This document shows, piece after piece, positions 23,888 through 33,897 of a stretch of DNA of 64,000 bases. A program made the position numbers and the translations under genes. Source of the stretch: Centrapalus pauciflorus (taxonomy: Eukaryota; Streptophyta; Magnoliopsida; Asterales; Asteraceae); contig JAANYP010000185.1 of the NCBI GenBank assembly GCA_020465985.1, forward strand, positions 146,438 to 210,437. Reading direction: 5' to 3'. Position 1 is the stretch's first letter. Every line of letters starts with the position of its first letter. The notes under the pieces were generated by a model. The model saw only the letters and a program-made list of their open reading frames with translations, searched no databases and had not been told where the DNA came from.

Positions 23888-25009
23888 TGTTAGGCACAAA
23901 AAGGCCTTAGTCAAACCTGTTCTGCATCTGAGGAGGAGATTCTTAATCAAACCTGTTGATGCATTTGAAGGTTGAATTTAAGGCCTGTAATATGCCTTAT
24001 TGAAACCTGAAAATGATTTGAAATATCAGCCCAAAGCTGTTTACCCTGTTGCATGTGTTGCAACAAAGGCAGTTTGTCCAAGCTGTTCTGTCTGCTGAAC
24101 AGGCTGGACATAAACTGTCTACGCTGCACTACACTGGTGAGCAGCTTGGGCAGTTTACAAGTGTTCTGTTCTTTGTGAACAGAACCTGTTCTTTGTGAAC
24201 AGGTTAAAACACTTTATGGAATATGTTTCCAAGTCTTCATGTATTGTTTTTGGCTAGAAGATCAGTTTACAAAGTCGAAGACAAAGTGCAAAACAGAACT
24301 GCTCAGCCTGCCCACGCTGTTCTGTCACATGAAGACAAAAGGATATTTGAAAAAGGGTGACAGACCTTTTTCTTACATCAAAATAGACCTTAACAAAGGA
24401 AGAAAGATGCAAAGTTGACATTCCTTATTTAGTTAAAGCTAATGCAACAATAGAAAAAAAGAAAAGACAAAAGTTCTGCCCACATGAAGACAAGTCTGCT
24501 TTTCAGAATGTGCAGAAAAGTTTATGTTGTTTTTTCAAACAAGACTTTTCACTTTTCCTTTCATCCTATGTAGAAGCTTCTCTTAGATCCTCTGAGTGAG
24601 TATAGAAGGAATCTTTCTAGGATTAAAAAGATAAGCCAAAAAGCTAAGTTCTGAAGCCAAGAGCGAACGTGCATTCAAGTGTGTCTTTTCATGCATGCAA
24701 GTCTGTTTGAATAAAACAGTGCTTTGTGTTTAAGCTGTCCTTCTGAGTCTTGTAAACACAGTGGGTGATTCTTAGTGAGTGTATTCATTGTAACTAGTTT
24801 ATGTTCGTCTTAGACTAGTTAACATATTGTTGTATCTGTCATCTCAGCTTGAACCTTTCCGCAGTCAAGCTTGTTTGTAATTAACATTTGTTGATAATAC
24901 ATACAAACATTAAGAAAATAGTGTGTAGTTTTTAAATTGCTGTATTCACCCCCCCCCCCCCCCTCTACAGCTTAAGGCTATATACTTGGGTAACCTTTCG
25001 GGACCTACA
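23888..25009 (+). repeat. B 3' LTR (1122 bp)
   Basis: Starts TGTTAGGCAC and ends CCTACA. It contains a 14-C run near 24950 where the 5' LTR has 7 C. It carries the tandem GTTCTTTGTGAACAG unit (24166-24201) twice. A TATA-like TATAGAAGG lies at 24601. It is followed by the GTATC duplication at 25010-25014. Confidence 0.95.
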
Positions 25010-25045
25010 GTATCTAACATGTTTTTTATTTTTAACAGGTGACAA

Positions 25046-26227
25046 ATGGCTTCCCAAACCCCCCCCCCCCCCCATAATTCAAACTCTTCTGACACCCATT
25101 CATCATCCAACCATACACTCGTTTCCAAACCTATAAAGTCAGCTTCAGTTACCAAACCATCACCATCATCTCCCATACCTGACACCAAACTACTCAAGCC
25201 CAAACATTGTCTGAATCTTTTGTATAACAATCACCGGTTTGATCCCTATACCATTAAAGTCAGTCATCCGGTGATTATTGAAATTCTTAAAGGTCACCAT
25301 CTCGGTTACCTTCTCAAATATAAGCCTACAATTCCATTGATATACCTACACCAGTTTTGGCATACTATCAAATTTGTTCCTGATGTCATTGAGCATCACT
25401 TTAAAGTGACGATTGACCAATATAAATCAAAGATCACCCTGGCCAGACTGCGCCATAACCTCTGTTTACCAAGACGCATTGATACTGTTAATTCCCCTGA
25501 CTTTGCGTATATCAAGGACTTTGTATCTAATGAAAAACTATGTAGAGACATCATCAACCTTGGATATACAAAGCCATTGACAAAGTGTTCTATGTTTCAT
25601 CGGAATGGTCTCAATGGGGAATGGTATACTCTATTCGGAATTCCGAACAGATGTATGACCTCCAAACATACTGGGATTGATCGCGGAAGTCTACACTGCC
25701 TGAGGTTGTTCCATGGAGTTGCATACAATAAACATTATGACCGCACTCAGTGCATTTGGAAGATCTTAAAGAGGTTATGCTTGTAAAGACCACAAAACGT
25801 GCGAAGAAGTTTGTACCTCTTCAAAGGTTCATTCAGATATTAGTCAGAGTGATATTGAGGGCAAATGAAAAGATCCCAATGAGGACACATTCTCAAAAGT
25901 GCCTGGATTACGTTATGATGAGTTTGCATAGAGTTCAGGATCATCCGAATGCAAATATTTTTCCTATTCCTGAGTCTCTATTGAAATATGTTGATGAGAG
26001 TGTTGAATCAGTGAGGTTGTATCGTATAGGTCACGCTCCTGTGGAACCTCAACTACTGAGAATTCCTGCCCCTGGAGTTATAGGAGAGGAGGTACATCAA
26101 CAAGGGGTTGATGTACAGGGTAACCATGATGAGAGAGAGCAAGCTGAAGGTGTAGTGAGGGATGGTGAGGGTGATTCAGATTTAGAAAGAACTTTGTCAA
26201 ATATCCAAGAAGGTGGAAATGAGGGTG

Positions 26228-26259
<32 letters not shown>

Positions 26260-27205
26260 AATGATAATGATGCAAATGACAATGTGAATTTAGCTGGGGC
26301 AAGAATTGTAATATCTCAATCTGAATGTTTACCGATTATAGAATTTGATGTAGTGGTGCGTGTAAGTGTCACGGAGTCCCAAACTATAGAAAGCTGGGTA
26401 GCCACGTCTGGTGTTAGCTCTCCTTTGAGAGTTGACATTGAAGCAACCAGTACCCACTGGCGACTGCACACCCCTCCAGCCACTCATCTCCTTCTCAACA
26501 TGCAGATGTTTCAATTTTTTACGAGCATTTTGTACAAAATCTATCTTGGGATCATTCGGATCATAGGGATATTGAAACAAGTACACCTATGCCTCAGTGT
26601 ACATTTCTTCATGCACCAGTCATAGAACATATACACTCTAGGACACTTGAGTCATTTCATTCATTGAAACAAGTATGGAAGGACTTAGTGTCCCTGTCTG
26701 AACAACTATTGTGTTGGATGCATTCGTTGCTCCGTCACATGAAGTAGTTGGAAGTCCTACCAGAGCCACTTTAAGGCCAACTCTGAGCGTAGGCCACGCA
26801 GATGATCTTTTCACAAGTTAAACTGCCGTGACAACTGGAAGTCTACGTGACCCAGGTGTTAGCGTGTTACCCATTTTACTCAGCTAGACTCAATGAAGTA
26901 ATTTCTGGTGTTACGAATCAAATGAGCACTAAGTATGCAGCGATGATGAGCCAGATTCTAAATATTCAAAGATTATTGAAAGGCAAGCCTACTGCTGATG
27001 TTGAAGAAGAGGAAAAACAGATTTCAAATAATAAGTTGAGAGATTACTGTCTGGAGCATTTTGAAGTTTTGAATGAAAGGATGTAGGGTTTAGAGAATAC
27101 TATTGTCAGTGCCTTGGGTTCATTACCTAAAAGATTCTCAATTCTTGAACAAACACGCAAATCTTAAGCTTCTTGTTCAAAGAGACTGCATGACGATCCG
27201 GATGA
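25046..27205 (+). pseudogene. A accessory ORF, N-terminal two thirds (broken, interrupted by C)
   Basis: ATG at 25046, 7 nt after the candidate splice acceptor. Frame 25046-25786 carries the N-terminal domain: FDPYTIKVSHPVIIEILKGH, GYLLKYKP, QFWHTIKF, EHHFKVTID, LARLRHNLCLP and GEWYTLFGIPNRCMTSKHTG. A slip near 25770 leads to 25750-26625 (RAKKFVPLQRFIQILVR, then an acidic run of Asp at 26230-26270). Further pieces are at 26847-27086, then a TAG. The text KRLHDDPDD stops at the insertion site of C and resumes at 35839. D and E have full counterparts. Confidence 0.85.
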
Positions 27206-28077
27206 TGTGACGTCCTCGTATTTTGATAGTATAAATGGAATCACCAGGATCAACAAACAACCCAATGAATATCATGATAATTAAAATTGATGCTTAATTA
27301 AGATTTAAGCAGTTCCACACTAAAGCAATAAAAGTATATGTCTACAGCGATAAAGTCTAACTATTACAACATCATAATTGTTTTGACAGTATCAAATCCC
27401 AGCCCAAACCTACAAACATTCAAGTACCAATAGCTTCTAAAGTCTCCGGGATATTGAACTGAAGTTGCTTAAGTAGAAGGTCCAACTACACCTTTGCCTT
27501 TGCCTGAAAACATTGTGAGTCAACAGTAAGCTAATTTGCTTAGTGAGATAACAGATTATGCATTCAACAAATATTTCTTTACAAGCATAGTGTGTAATTT
27601 GGCAGTTCAAATGCTGATCAGGGATGTGCCGAACCTGACCAGGATAACGAGTGGGATGATCAATCCCCGACAGTGGCCTGCTGTCAGCCCCAGTCCAGGT
27701 CGCATCAGATTGTGAAGTAATGATCATGCAGTGCAAGCATGATGTAAATAGATCCACTTTCAAATGAACGCTGGCTACATGTGTGTTACATGTCAAGTAC
27801 GAGTGTGCATCATAACAACAAATCAATCATGAGTGCCAATTGATGTAATGAACAATGTGAACATGCCATTGAATATGTAAACGTGAATGCAAAGACAATA
27901 AATGTTAAAATGATAATCTATTACTCACAGTGGTTGGTACAGTGTGTCGTGTCTCTGAATCAATGTGTGTTAGACAACACCACAATGATCTGTCAAGAAA
28001 GTGTTATAATGATTTTACGTCAGTAATTGCTTAATACTTCAATTCTAAAAATTAAATGAAATGGCACCGAATTCAGA

Positions 28078-28308
28078 CCACATCCGAATTCGGATGGCCC
28101 GAAGTTGGGTGATCCGAAATGGGTAGGGGTCCGAATTGGGCAGGGTCCGAGTAGGGCAGGGTCCGAAAATTGGACATTGATCCGAAATGGGGTGGTCCGA
28201 ATCACTGTTGGTCCGAAATGGGTTTCTGGTCCGGATTGGAACATTGGTCCAAACTCGGATGCTGGTCCGAACCCGGATGGTCCAAACCGAGTTCATCAGT
28301 CCGAGTTC
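28078..28308 (-). repeat. TTCGGACC-type array in C 3' LTR
   Basis: Over ten degenerate copies of GGTCCGAA (TTCGGACC in the sense of C) at 10-25 nt spacing. The 5' LTR holds the same array at 34811-35065 with small length differences. It causes spurious ORFs on both strands. Confidence 0.8.
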
Positions 28309-28778
28309 ATACTTAGTAAATTTTCCAGATTTTCTAGATTATAATTTTTGGTCAGTTTATTCATGTTTTTGAGTCTAACATTGTAAATATTAACTCATAT
28401 ACTATCTTTTAACTTATAACACAACACTAGTACCAAAATATTCCGTTTTTGTGTCCATTTTCATCAAGTCTCGATGAACACACACAATAATTCAAAAATC
28501 ATACTTAGAAACGGAATTTGAATCTGAAACTTGGTATACTACATTATCAACCCTCGATTTTAACATTTCCATAACAACATTCAACATGCATAAACAATCA
28601 ATACCAGAATCTTATGATTCGGTTTTCACCAAAAACCGAACCAAAACTTCAAAAATTCATAAATATGAGCAAATGTTACCTCAAATTGTTTGTTGTAATG
28701 CTTATAGTTCCTTTATTGCAACTTGATTCCAAACTTTTGCACTTTAATTTGATGATTTCTTGTGGTTCTTGGATTGAA

Positions 28779-28781
<3 letters not shown>

Positions 28782-28821
<40 letters not shown>
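28782..28821. repeat. (GA)n microsatellite in C 3' LTR
   Basis: About 20 AG units, followed by imperfect GAGAGA to 28862. The matching tract in the 5' LTR (35553-35596) is similar with one T interruption. Confidence 0.95.
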
Positions 28822-28823
<2 letters not shown>

Positions 28824-29053
28824 CGGTGAGAGACGGTTAGAGAGAGAGAGTGAGAGAGAGTGAGTTTTTGAAAAATGAAGGATTTCCTTCTTTTATTTGC
28901 TACTTTGACCTATTTGCATATTATACCCCTCAACTTCGTATTTTCTTATTTAAACCGATATTATGATCAAAATTATCTTAAATTGATATAATAATCCATT
29001 AATACAATAATTGAGTCTTTAAAAATCATAAATCCTATACATCGTCCGCGAAG

Positions 29054-31192
29054 TCATGCTTCGCTAAACAGACTTGGGTACTTAGTCTTCATGTCTTCTT
29101 CTGATTCCCAAGTGTGATTAGCTCCCTTATGAGGCTTCCACTTGACCAGCACCATCTTGATTTCCTTGTTGCGGATTTTCTTGACTTTTGTTTCCAGAAT
29201 ACACTCCGGCTCATCAACGAACCTTAGTCGTTCGTCAATCTTTATTTCTGAATGATAAGTCCATGGTTCCCTTTTAGGCACCAGACTCTTTCTTAAGTAG
29301 CCCACATGAAATACTTGATGAACTCCTGACAACTCATCTGGCAAGTCTAAGTGATAGGACTGATTTCCAACTCTTTCAATAATGCAAAAGGGTCCTACAA
29401 ATCGAGGATATAGCTTTCCTCGCTTTACGAATCTTGTAACACCTTTCATCGGAGAAAATTTTAAGTATACCCAATCGTCCTTTTGAAACTCTATCGCTTT
29501 GTGTCGGCGATCATGATAGTTCTTTTGTCGATCTTGTGCCGTTTTCATGTATTGTCGAATAAGTTGTATCTTTTCATTGGTCTCTTGTAGCAAAGCTGGC
29601 CCTGCGATAGGAGTTTCTCCTTTTTCCCTCCAACAAGTTGGAGTCCTACACTTTCTGCCGTACAGGAACTCGAATGGTGCCATTTTGATTGTGGAATGGT
29701 AACTGTTGTTGTAATAGAATTCAACCAATGGGAGGTGATCGTCCCAGTTACCACCCAAATCCATGACACATGCTCTGAGCATGTCTTCCAGAGTCAGAAT
29801 AGTTCTTTCACTTTGCTCGTCAGATTGAGGTCTGTAAGCAATACTCATTGCGATACGAGTACCAAGACCGTTTTGTAGAGCAGCCCAGAAGTTGGATGTG
29901 AATCTACTATCTCGATCAGACACAATAGACTTAGGCACACCATGCCTGATGACGATTTCACTCACGTATATCTGGGCAAGACGATCCAGTGAATAGGTTT
30001 CCCGAATGGGAATGAAATGAGCAAATTTTGTTAATCGATCAACAATGACCAAAATGGCATCATGTTGACGACGTGTTTTGGGCAGCTTTGTTATGAAGTC
30101 CATAGTGATATGGTCCCACTTCCATTCTGGGATAGGAAGAGGTTGCATACTACCGTAGGGTTGCTGGTGTTCTGCTTTGACTAGACGACAAGTTCTGCAC
30201 TTTTCCACAAATTGCCCAACATCTCTTTTCAATCCATGCCACCAGAAATTGTCTTTCAAGTCGTTGTACATTTTTGTGCTTCCAGGGTGAATTGAGAACT
30301 TGGATTGGTGAGCTTCTTCGAGAATTACTTCTCGCATGTTCCCGAACTTAGGAACCCATATTCTGTCGTACACACCTTTAAGTCCGGTTCTATCATTTTG
30401 CATTAAGGGTATTTGAATTCTGACATCTTCATTCTTTACATTCTCCTCATTTAGAGCCTGCAACTCAGCAGCTCTTACATCGTCTATGATTGTTGATGTC
30501 AGTATTGTAGAAGTCAAGGCATAACAGTATGCCTTGCAATATGCTTTTCTGCTTAGGGCATCAGCCACTACGTTGGCTTTCCCTGGGTTGTATAAGATCT
30601 CGCAGTCATAATATTTGATCAGCTCCATTGACCTTCTCTGCCTCATATTCAAGTCCTTCTGACTGAATATGTACTTCAAACTTTTATGATCGGTGTAGAG
30701 CTGACACTTGGTTCCGTACAAATAGTGCCTCCAAAGTTTGAGAGCGAAAGTCACAACAGTTAGCTCTAGATAATGAGTAGAGTAATCCTTCTCAAGTGGT
30801 TTGAGATGTCTAGAAGCATATGCTATGACATTTCCTCTTTGCATCAACGCTGCTCCTAAACTCATGCCTGATGCATCCGTATAGACAACAAAGTCCTCGT
30901 TCCCTTCAGGCAGGGCTAAAACTGGTGCTTCACTTAGCAACTTCTTTAAATAATCAAAGGCAGCTTGTGGTTCTTCTTTCCAAAAGAAGGTTGCATTCTT
31001 GCGAGTAAGCTTAGAGAGAGGAATGGCTATTTTGGAGAAGTCCTTGATGAATCGGCGGTAATAACCAGCCAATCCCAGGAAATTGCGAATCTCGGAGGCG
31101 TTACGAGGTGATTCCCAGTTCTGGATAGCTTCGATCTTTGCAGGATCAACATCAATCCCAGCACCAGATATCACGTGCCCCAAGAATTGGAT
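29054..31192 (-). CDS. C pol, second exon: RT end, RNase H, integrase, chromodomain-like tail
   Basis: Open for about 712 codons. After the RT thumb (GHVISGAGIDVDPAKIEAI, YYRRFIKDFSKIA), RNase H has VVYTDASGMSLGAALMQ, YASRHLKP and YTDHKSLKYIF. The integrase zinc domain is HPGSTKMYNDLK..WWHGLKRDV..CRTC. The catalytic triad lies in ITMDFITKLP, VSDRDSRFTS and EQSERT. It ends with a GPFCIIERVGNQSYHLDLP segment and the tail ILETKVKKIRNKEI...WESEEDM at about residues 655-700, typical of chromoviruses. The Gly before QSER is Glu. It joins the upstream piece only if 31193-31282 is removed. Confidence 0.9.
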   Translation of the reverse strand: MQFLGHVISGAGIDVDPAKIEAIQNWESPRNASEIRNFLGLAGYYRRFIKDFSKIAIPLSKLTRKNATFFWKEEPQAAFDYLKKLLSEAPVLALPEGNEDFVVYTDASGMSLGAALMQRGNVIAYASRHLKPLEKDYSTHYLELTVVTFALKLWRHYLYGTKCQLYTDHKSLKYIFSQKDLNMRQRRSMELIKYYDCEILYNPGKANVVADALSRKAYCKAYCYALTSTILTSTIIDDVRAAELQALNEENVKNEDVRIQIPLMQNDRTGLKGVYDRIWVPKFGNMREVILEEAHQSKFSIHPGSTKMYNDLKDNFWWHGLKRDVGQFVEKCRTCRLVKAEHQQPYGSMQPLPIPEWKWDHITMDFITKLPKTRRQHDAILVIVDRLTKFAHFIPIRETYSLDRLAQIYVSEIVIRHGVPKSIVSDRDSRFTSNFWAALQNGLGTRIAMSIAYRPQSDEQSERTILTLEDMLRACVMDLGGNWDDHLPLVEFYYNNSYHSTIKMAPFEFLYGRKCRTPTCWREKGETPIAGPALLQETNEKIQLIRQYMKTAQDRQKNYHDRRHKAIEFQKDDWVYLKFSPMKGVTRFVKRGKLYPRFVGPFCIIERVGNQSYHLDLPDELSGVHQVFHVGYLRKSLVPKREPWTYHSEIKIDERLRFVDEPECILETKVKKIRNKEIKMVLVKWKPHKGANHTWESEEDMKTKYPSLFSEA

Positions 31193-31282
31193 CTGAATTG
31201 AATGTTTAGGAGGAACAAGTTAACAAAAGAGTTTATGATTAAGTATAAGGATCATGAAATTGTTTCGAATGTTGAGATGTAC
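31193..31282 (-). other. Candidate 90-nt spliceosomal intron in C pol
   Basis: On the minus strand the insertion starts GTACATCT and ends TTCAATTCAG, with a pyrimidine-rich TTGTTCCTCCT and a CTAAAC branch-like word before the acceptor. Upstream codons end WLRQ and downstream codons start IQFLGHV, the expected gypsy RT sequence, so precise removal restores the protein. The 90 nt contain an in-frame TAA. Alternatives are a fortuitous in-element insertion or a decayed short duplication, but no target duplication is evident. Confidence 0.55.
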
Positions 31283-32600
31283 CTGCCTCAACCAGAATTC
31301 ACACTTCGAGAATTTGGCATAAAGTCGCTCTTTGCGTAGCAACTCTAGTAATTCTCTCAGATGTGTAGCCTGATCCTCTTTAGTCTTTGAATAGATGAAA
31401 ATGTCATCAATGAACACGATGACAGATTTGTCGAGCATTGGCCGGCAGACTCTGTTCATGAGATCCATGAAAGCAGTCGACGCATTTGTAAGACCAAACG
31501 GCATCACCAGAAACTCGTAGTGTCCGTAACGAGTTTTGAAAGCCATTTTAAGAATATCATCTGGATGTGCTTTTAGTTGATGATAACCCGAACGAAGATC
31601 AATCTTCGAATAGTAACTTGCGCCCTGTAACCGGTCGAAGGGATCATCAATCCGGGGCAACGGGTATTTGTTCTTGATTGTAACTTTGTTGAGTTCTCTG
31701 TAGTCGATGCACATACGCAATGTGCCATCTTTCTTCTTGACAAACAGAACAGGAGTGCCCCAAGGAGATGAACTTGGGCGGATGAAGCCTTTGTGAAGTA
31801 GCTCGTGTAACTGCTTCATCATTTCCTGCATTTCTGCAGGAGCTAAACGGTACGGAGCCTTTGCTATTAGAGCAGCTCCAGGAATGAGATCAATGCGGAA
31901 TTCCACTTGACGATCAGGTGGCAATCCCGAGATATTTTCTGTAAAGACATCTGGAAACTCAGAAACAACGGGAACGGTGGAAGGAGATTGAATTTCAGCC
32001 TTGGCATCGACAGCGTAGGCTAAATATGCAGAACAACCCTTTGCAACGTGCTTTCGGGCTTTTGCAATTGAAATAAGGCATAAGTCGCCTTTGTGTCTAT
32101 CACCATAAATGCAAATGTCTCGGCCCTCAGGAGTGGTAATCTTGATCATTCTTTTCTTGCAAACGATTTGGGCCTCATTGTGAACCAACCAATCCATACC
32201 TACTATAACATCAAATTCCCCGAACTCCATGGGAATTAAGTCTATATTGAACACTACATCCTCTACAAGTAATGTGCAACTCCTATATACCTTGTCTGCT
32301 TTAACTAACATGTTGCTAGCAGTCTCTATGTCAAGTACAAATTGCAGTTTTGAAGTAGGCATATTGAATTGACGAGCAAATGATGTGGAGACAAATGAAC
32401 AGTTAGCTCTGCAATCAAACAGAATACGTGCGGGAATTGAATTAACAAAGAACGTACCAGTGACCAGCTCCGGGTCATCTTTTGCTTCTTCAGCTATGAT
32501 TTGGAATGCCCTTGTTGGAGCCCATTGAGATTGATCCCTGCGAGCAGTGGAAGCTGCAGAAGATCTTGTCGTTGATTGCTGAACACTTTGATCTCTTGGG
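31283..32600 (-). CDS. C pol, first exon: protease and reverse transcriptase
   Basis: The frame is open from about 32755. Protease: ARILFDCRANCSFVS, where the family has DSGA, so the catalytic DSG is altered and the enzyme is likely inactive. Further conserved: PMEFGEFDVIVGMDWL. RT: PYRLAPAEMQEM, GFIRPSSSPWGTPVLFVKKKDG, RMCIDYRELNKVT, YPLPRIDDPFDRLQGA, SKIDLRSGYHQ, the PFGLTNA motif and the catalytic FIDDI at ~31410. The exon ends at the candidate donor at 31283. A frame change against gag near 32590 separates it from the nucleocapsid. Confidence 0.9.
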
Positions 32601-33689
32601 GGTTTCGGTAGTCCCTTGCAAAGTCGCCAAGTCTGTGGCAGTTGTAGCATGCATCGTCTTTTCGAGGACAATGCTCCCAGTGATGGCCCTTCTGCCCACA
32701 ACACAAGCAATACATATCTTGTGTCTTGCACTCCCCAGAGTGCGCCTTCCTGCATCGCCTGCAGTCTCTCATTTCTGAACTGGCCGAAAAGGCCCTTCCC
32801 TTCTTTAGTGATGATGATGGTTGATTGGATTGAGGAGAGAATCTAGATGATCCAGACTCCCGCTACCTTTTTGGCGACGGTTGAGTGAGTGCTGCGGCGA
32901 TTGAATCGATGACATATCCTGACAACAATACAATCTGCTCCACATTTCGAGCAGCCTCCAGTAACCCAGCAAAAGTTGTATACCGAACCCCACTCATGGT
33001 TCGGCGTATTTCATAATCTAATCCGGCCTCATACCGGGCTATCTTTCTTTCCTCTGTGTCGACTTGATAGGGTGCGAGCAGGCTTAAACGGGTGAACTCG
33101 ACGGCATATTGTGTAATCGTCTTTGTTCCTTGGGTTAAGTTCAGAAATTTTGCCTCTAGACGGCGCTTCTCATCTGTAGGACAGTATTGTTGAGAGAATA
33201 CTTCCTTGAATTCACTCCAGGACATGTGTGACACTACCTCCATCATCAACACATGTGTCATTGCATCCCACCACATAACTGCGTCCCTTGCAAACATTGC
33301 GGTTGCAAAGCGGACCATGTCCTTTTCAGCGCAGTCGCTGATTCTGAAAGTTCGTTCGGTGGTGGTGATCCACTCCAATGCCGTGACGGCATCTCTAGTT
33401 CCATCAAAAGTAACCGCTCCGTTACTTTTGAAGTCCTTAAATCTACAACCCCTTGATTTGTTAGAAGACCCAGTGTCTCCTTGTCTATCCTCTTGATCAT
33501 CCTGTTGTTGCTCCTTGTTCTTTCTTTATCAGTCTTTCTCTTGGCTTCGGCCTGATCTCTGGCCCTTAATTGGTCGGCGAATGATTGAGCCTGCTCAGCC
33601 ATTCTTTTGGATTGTAGCTCATTGTTTTGTTCCATGAGAGCTTGCATCATCTAGAACATTTGTTGAGGAGTCATATCGTCTCCTGACAT
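32494..33689 (-). pseudogene. C gag (broken)
   Basis: Start ATG at 33687-33689 (MSGDDMTPQQM-like) with a TAG at 33651-33653. The capsid part at 32863-33378 has EFKEVFSQQYCP, RRLEAKFLNLTQGTKTITQYAVEF and RYEAGLD. A frame slip near 33380 and a TAG at 32863-32865 break it. The nucleocapsid at 32620-32772 has three knuckles: CRRCRKAHSGEC, CLCCGQKGHHWEHC and a degenerate CYNCHRLGDFARDY, in which the His and last Cys are lost. Confidence 0.88.
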
Positions 33690-33880
33690 GTTCTGAAATA
33701 TAACAACTTATTATAGAACATTTATTTTTAAGTCCTAAGTGTTTACAGTTACCCTTTAATTTGTCCCCGTGTGCATGTCAATCCTATCTTAGTTCGGATC
33801 ATTTTCCTAGGAGTCCATTCTAATATCATAACCTAAGTTTGAGTCCAAGTCCTCGCGGACACTTGAAACCTCAAACTAAT
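33690..33880 (-). other. C untranslated leader between primer site and gag
   Basis: About 190 nt, no ORF; it begins after the primer site with an ATTAGTTTGAGG sequence on the minus strand. Confidence 0.6.
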
Positions 33881-33892
33881 GCTCTGATACCA
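33881..33892 (-). other. C primer-binding site
   Basis: TGGTATCAGAGC on the minus strand, 5 nt after the LTR end, complementary to initiator methionine tRNA. Confidence 0.92.
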
Positions 33893-33897
33893 AACTC

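Larger units (their letters stand above)
11487..25009 (+). mobile_element. Element B: complete Sirevirus-type Ty1/copia (13.5 kb)
   Basis: Both LTRs are present (11487-12595 and 23888-25009), with primer site, gag, pol, accessory ORF and polypurine tract in order. The 5-bp duplication GTATC flanks it at 11482-11486 and 25010-25014. In the first ~265 bp the LTRs differ at about 7 places (near 2.6%), so insertion is not very recent. It lies in the candidate intron of A. All ORFs carry stops or frameshifts, so it cannot act on its own. Confidence 0.96.
9820..25038 (+). other. Candidate 5'-UTR intron of A accessory gene (carries MITE and B)
   Basis: The donor GTAAGTG begins at 9820, and the acceptor TTTTTAACAG ends at 25038, 7 nt before the accessory ATG. 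Without B plus its duplicated target (13,528 bp) and the MITE plus its TTA (372 bp) the interval is 1319 nt; the D equivalent (41828 down to 40529) is 1300 nt. Exon sequence differs considerably between A and D while the spacing of TATA, donor and acceptor is the same. No RNA evidence is available. Confidence 0.5.
27206..29033 (-). repeat. C 3' LTR (1828 bp, 5' end missing)
   Basis: It matches 33898-35838, beginning TGTGACGTCC on the plus strand. The first 29 bp of U3 (counterpart 35810-35838, TGTAATATCCC-type start on the minus strand) and any polypurine tract are absent. A 57-bp stretch near 34296 of the 5' LTR is missing at about 27600. A direct check of the ends with the GATGA duplication supports the outer boundary. 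Confidence 0.92.

Noticed and set aside
26078..26302. His-rich open frame on the minus strand
   Set aside because: Antisense of the Asp run in the A accessory ORF; no independent support.
28020..28372. Open frames in the C LTR, both strands
   Set aside because: Produced by the TTCGGACC array; the copies in the other LTR differ by frame-breaking indels.
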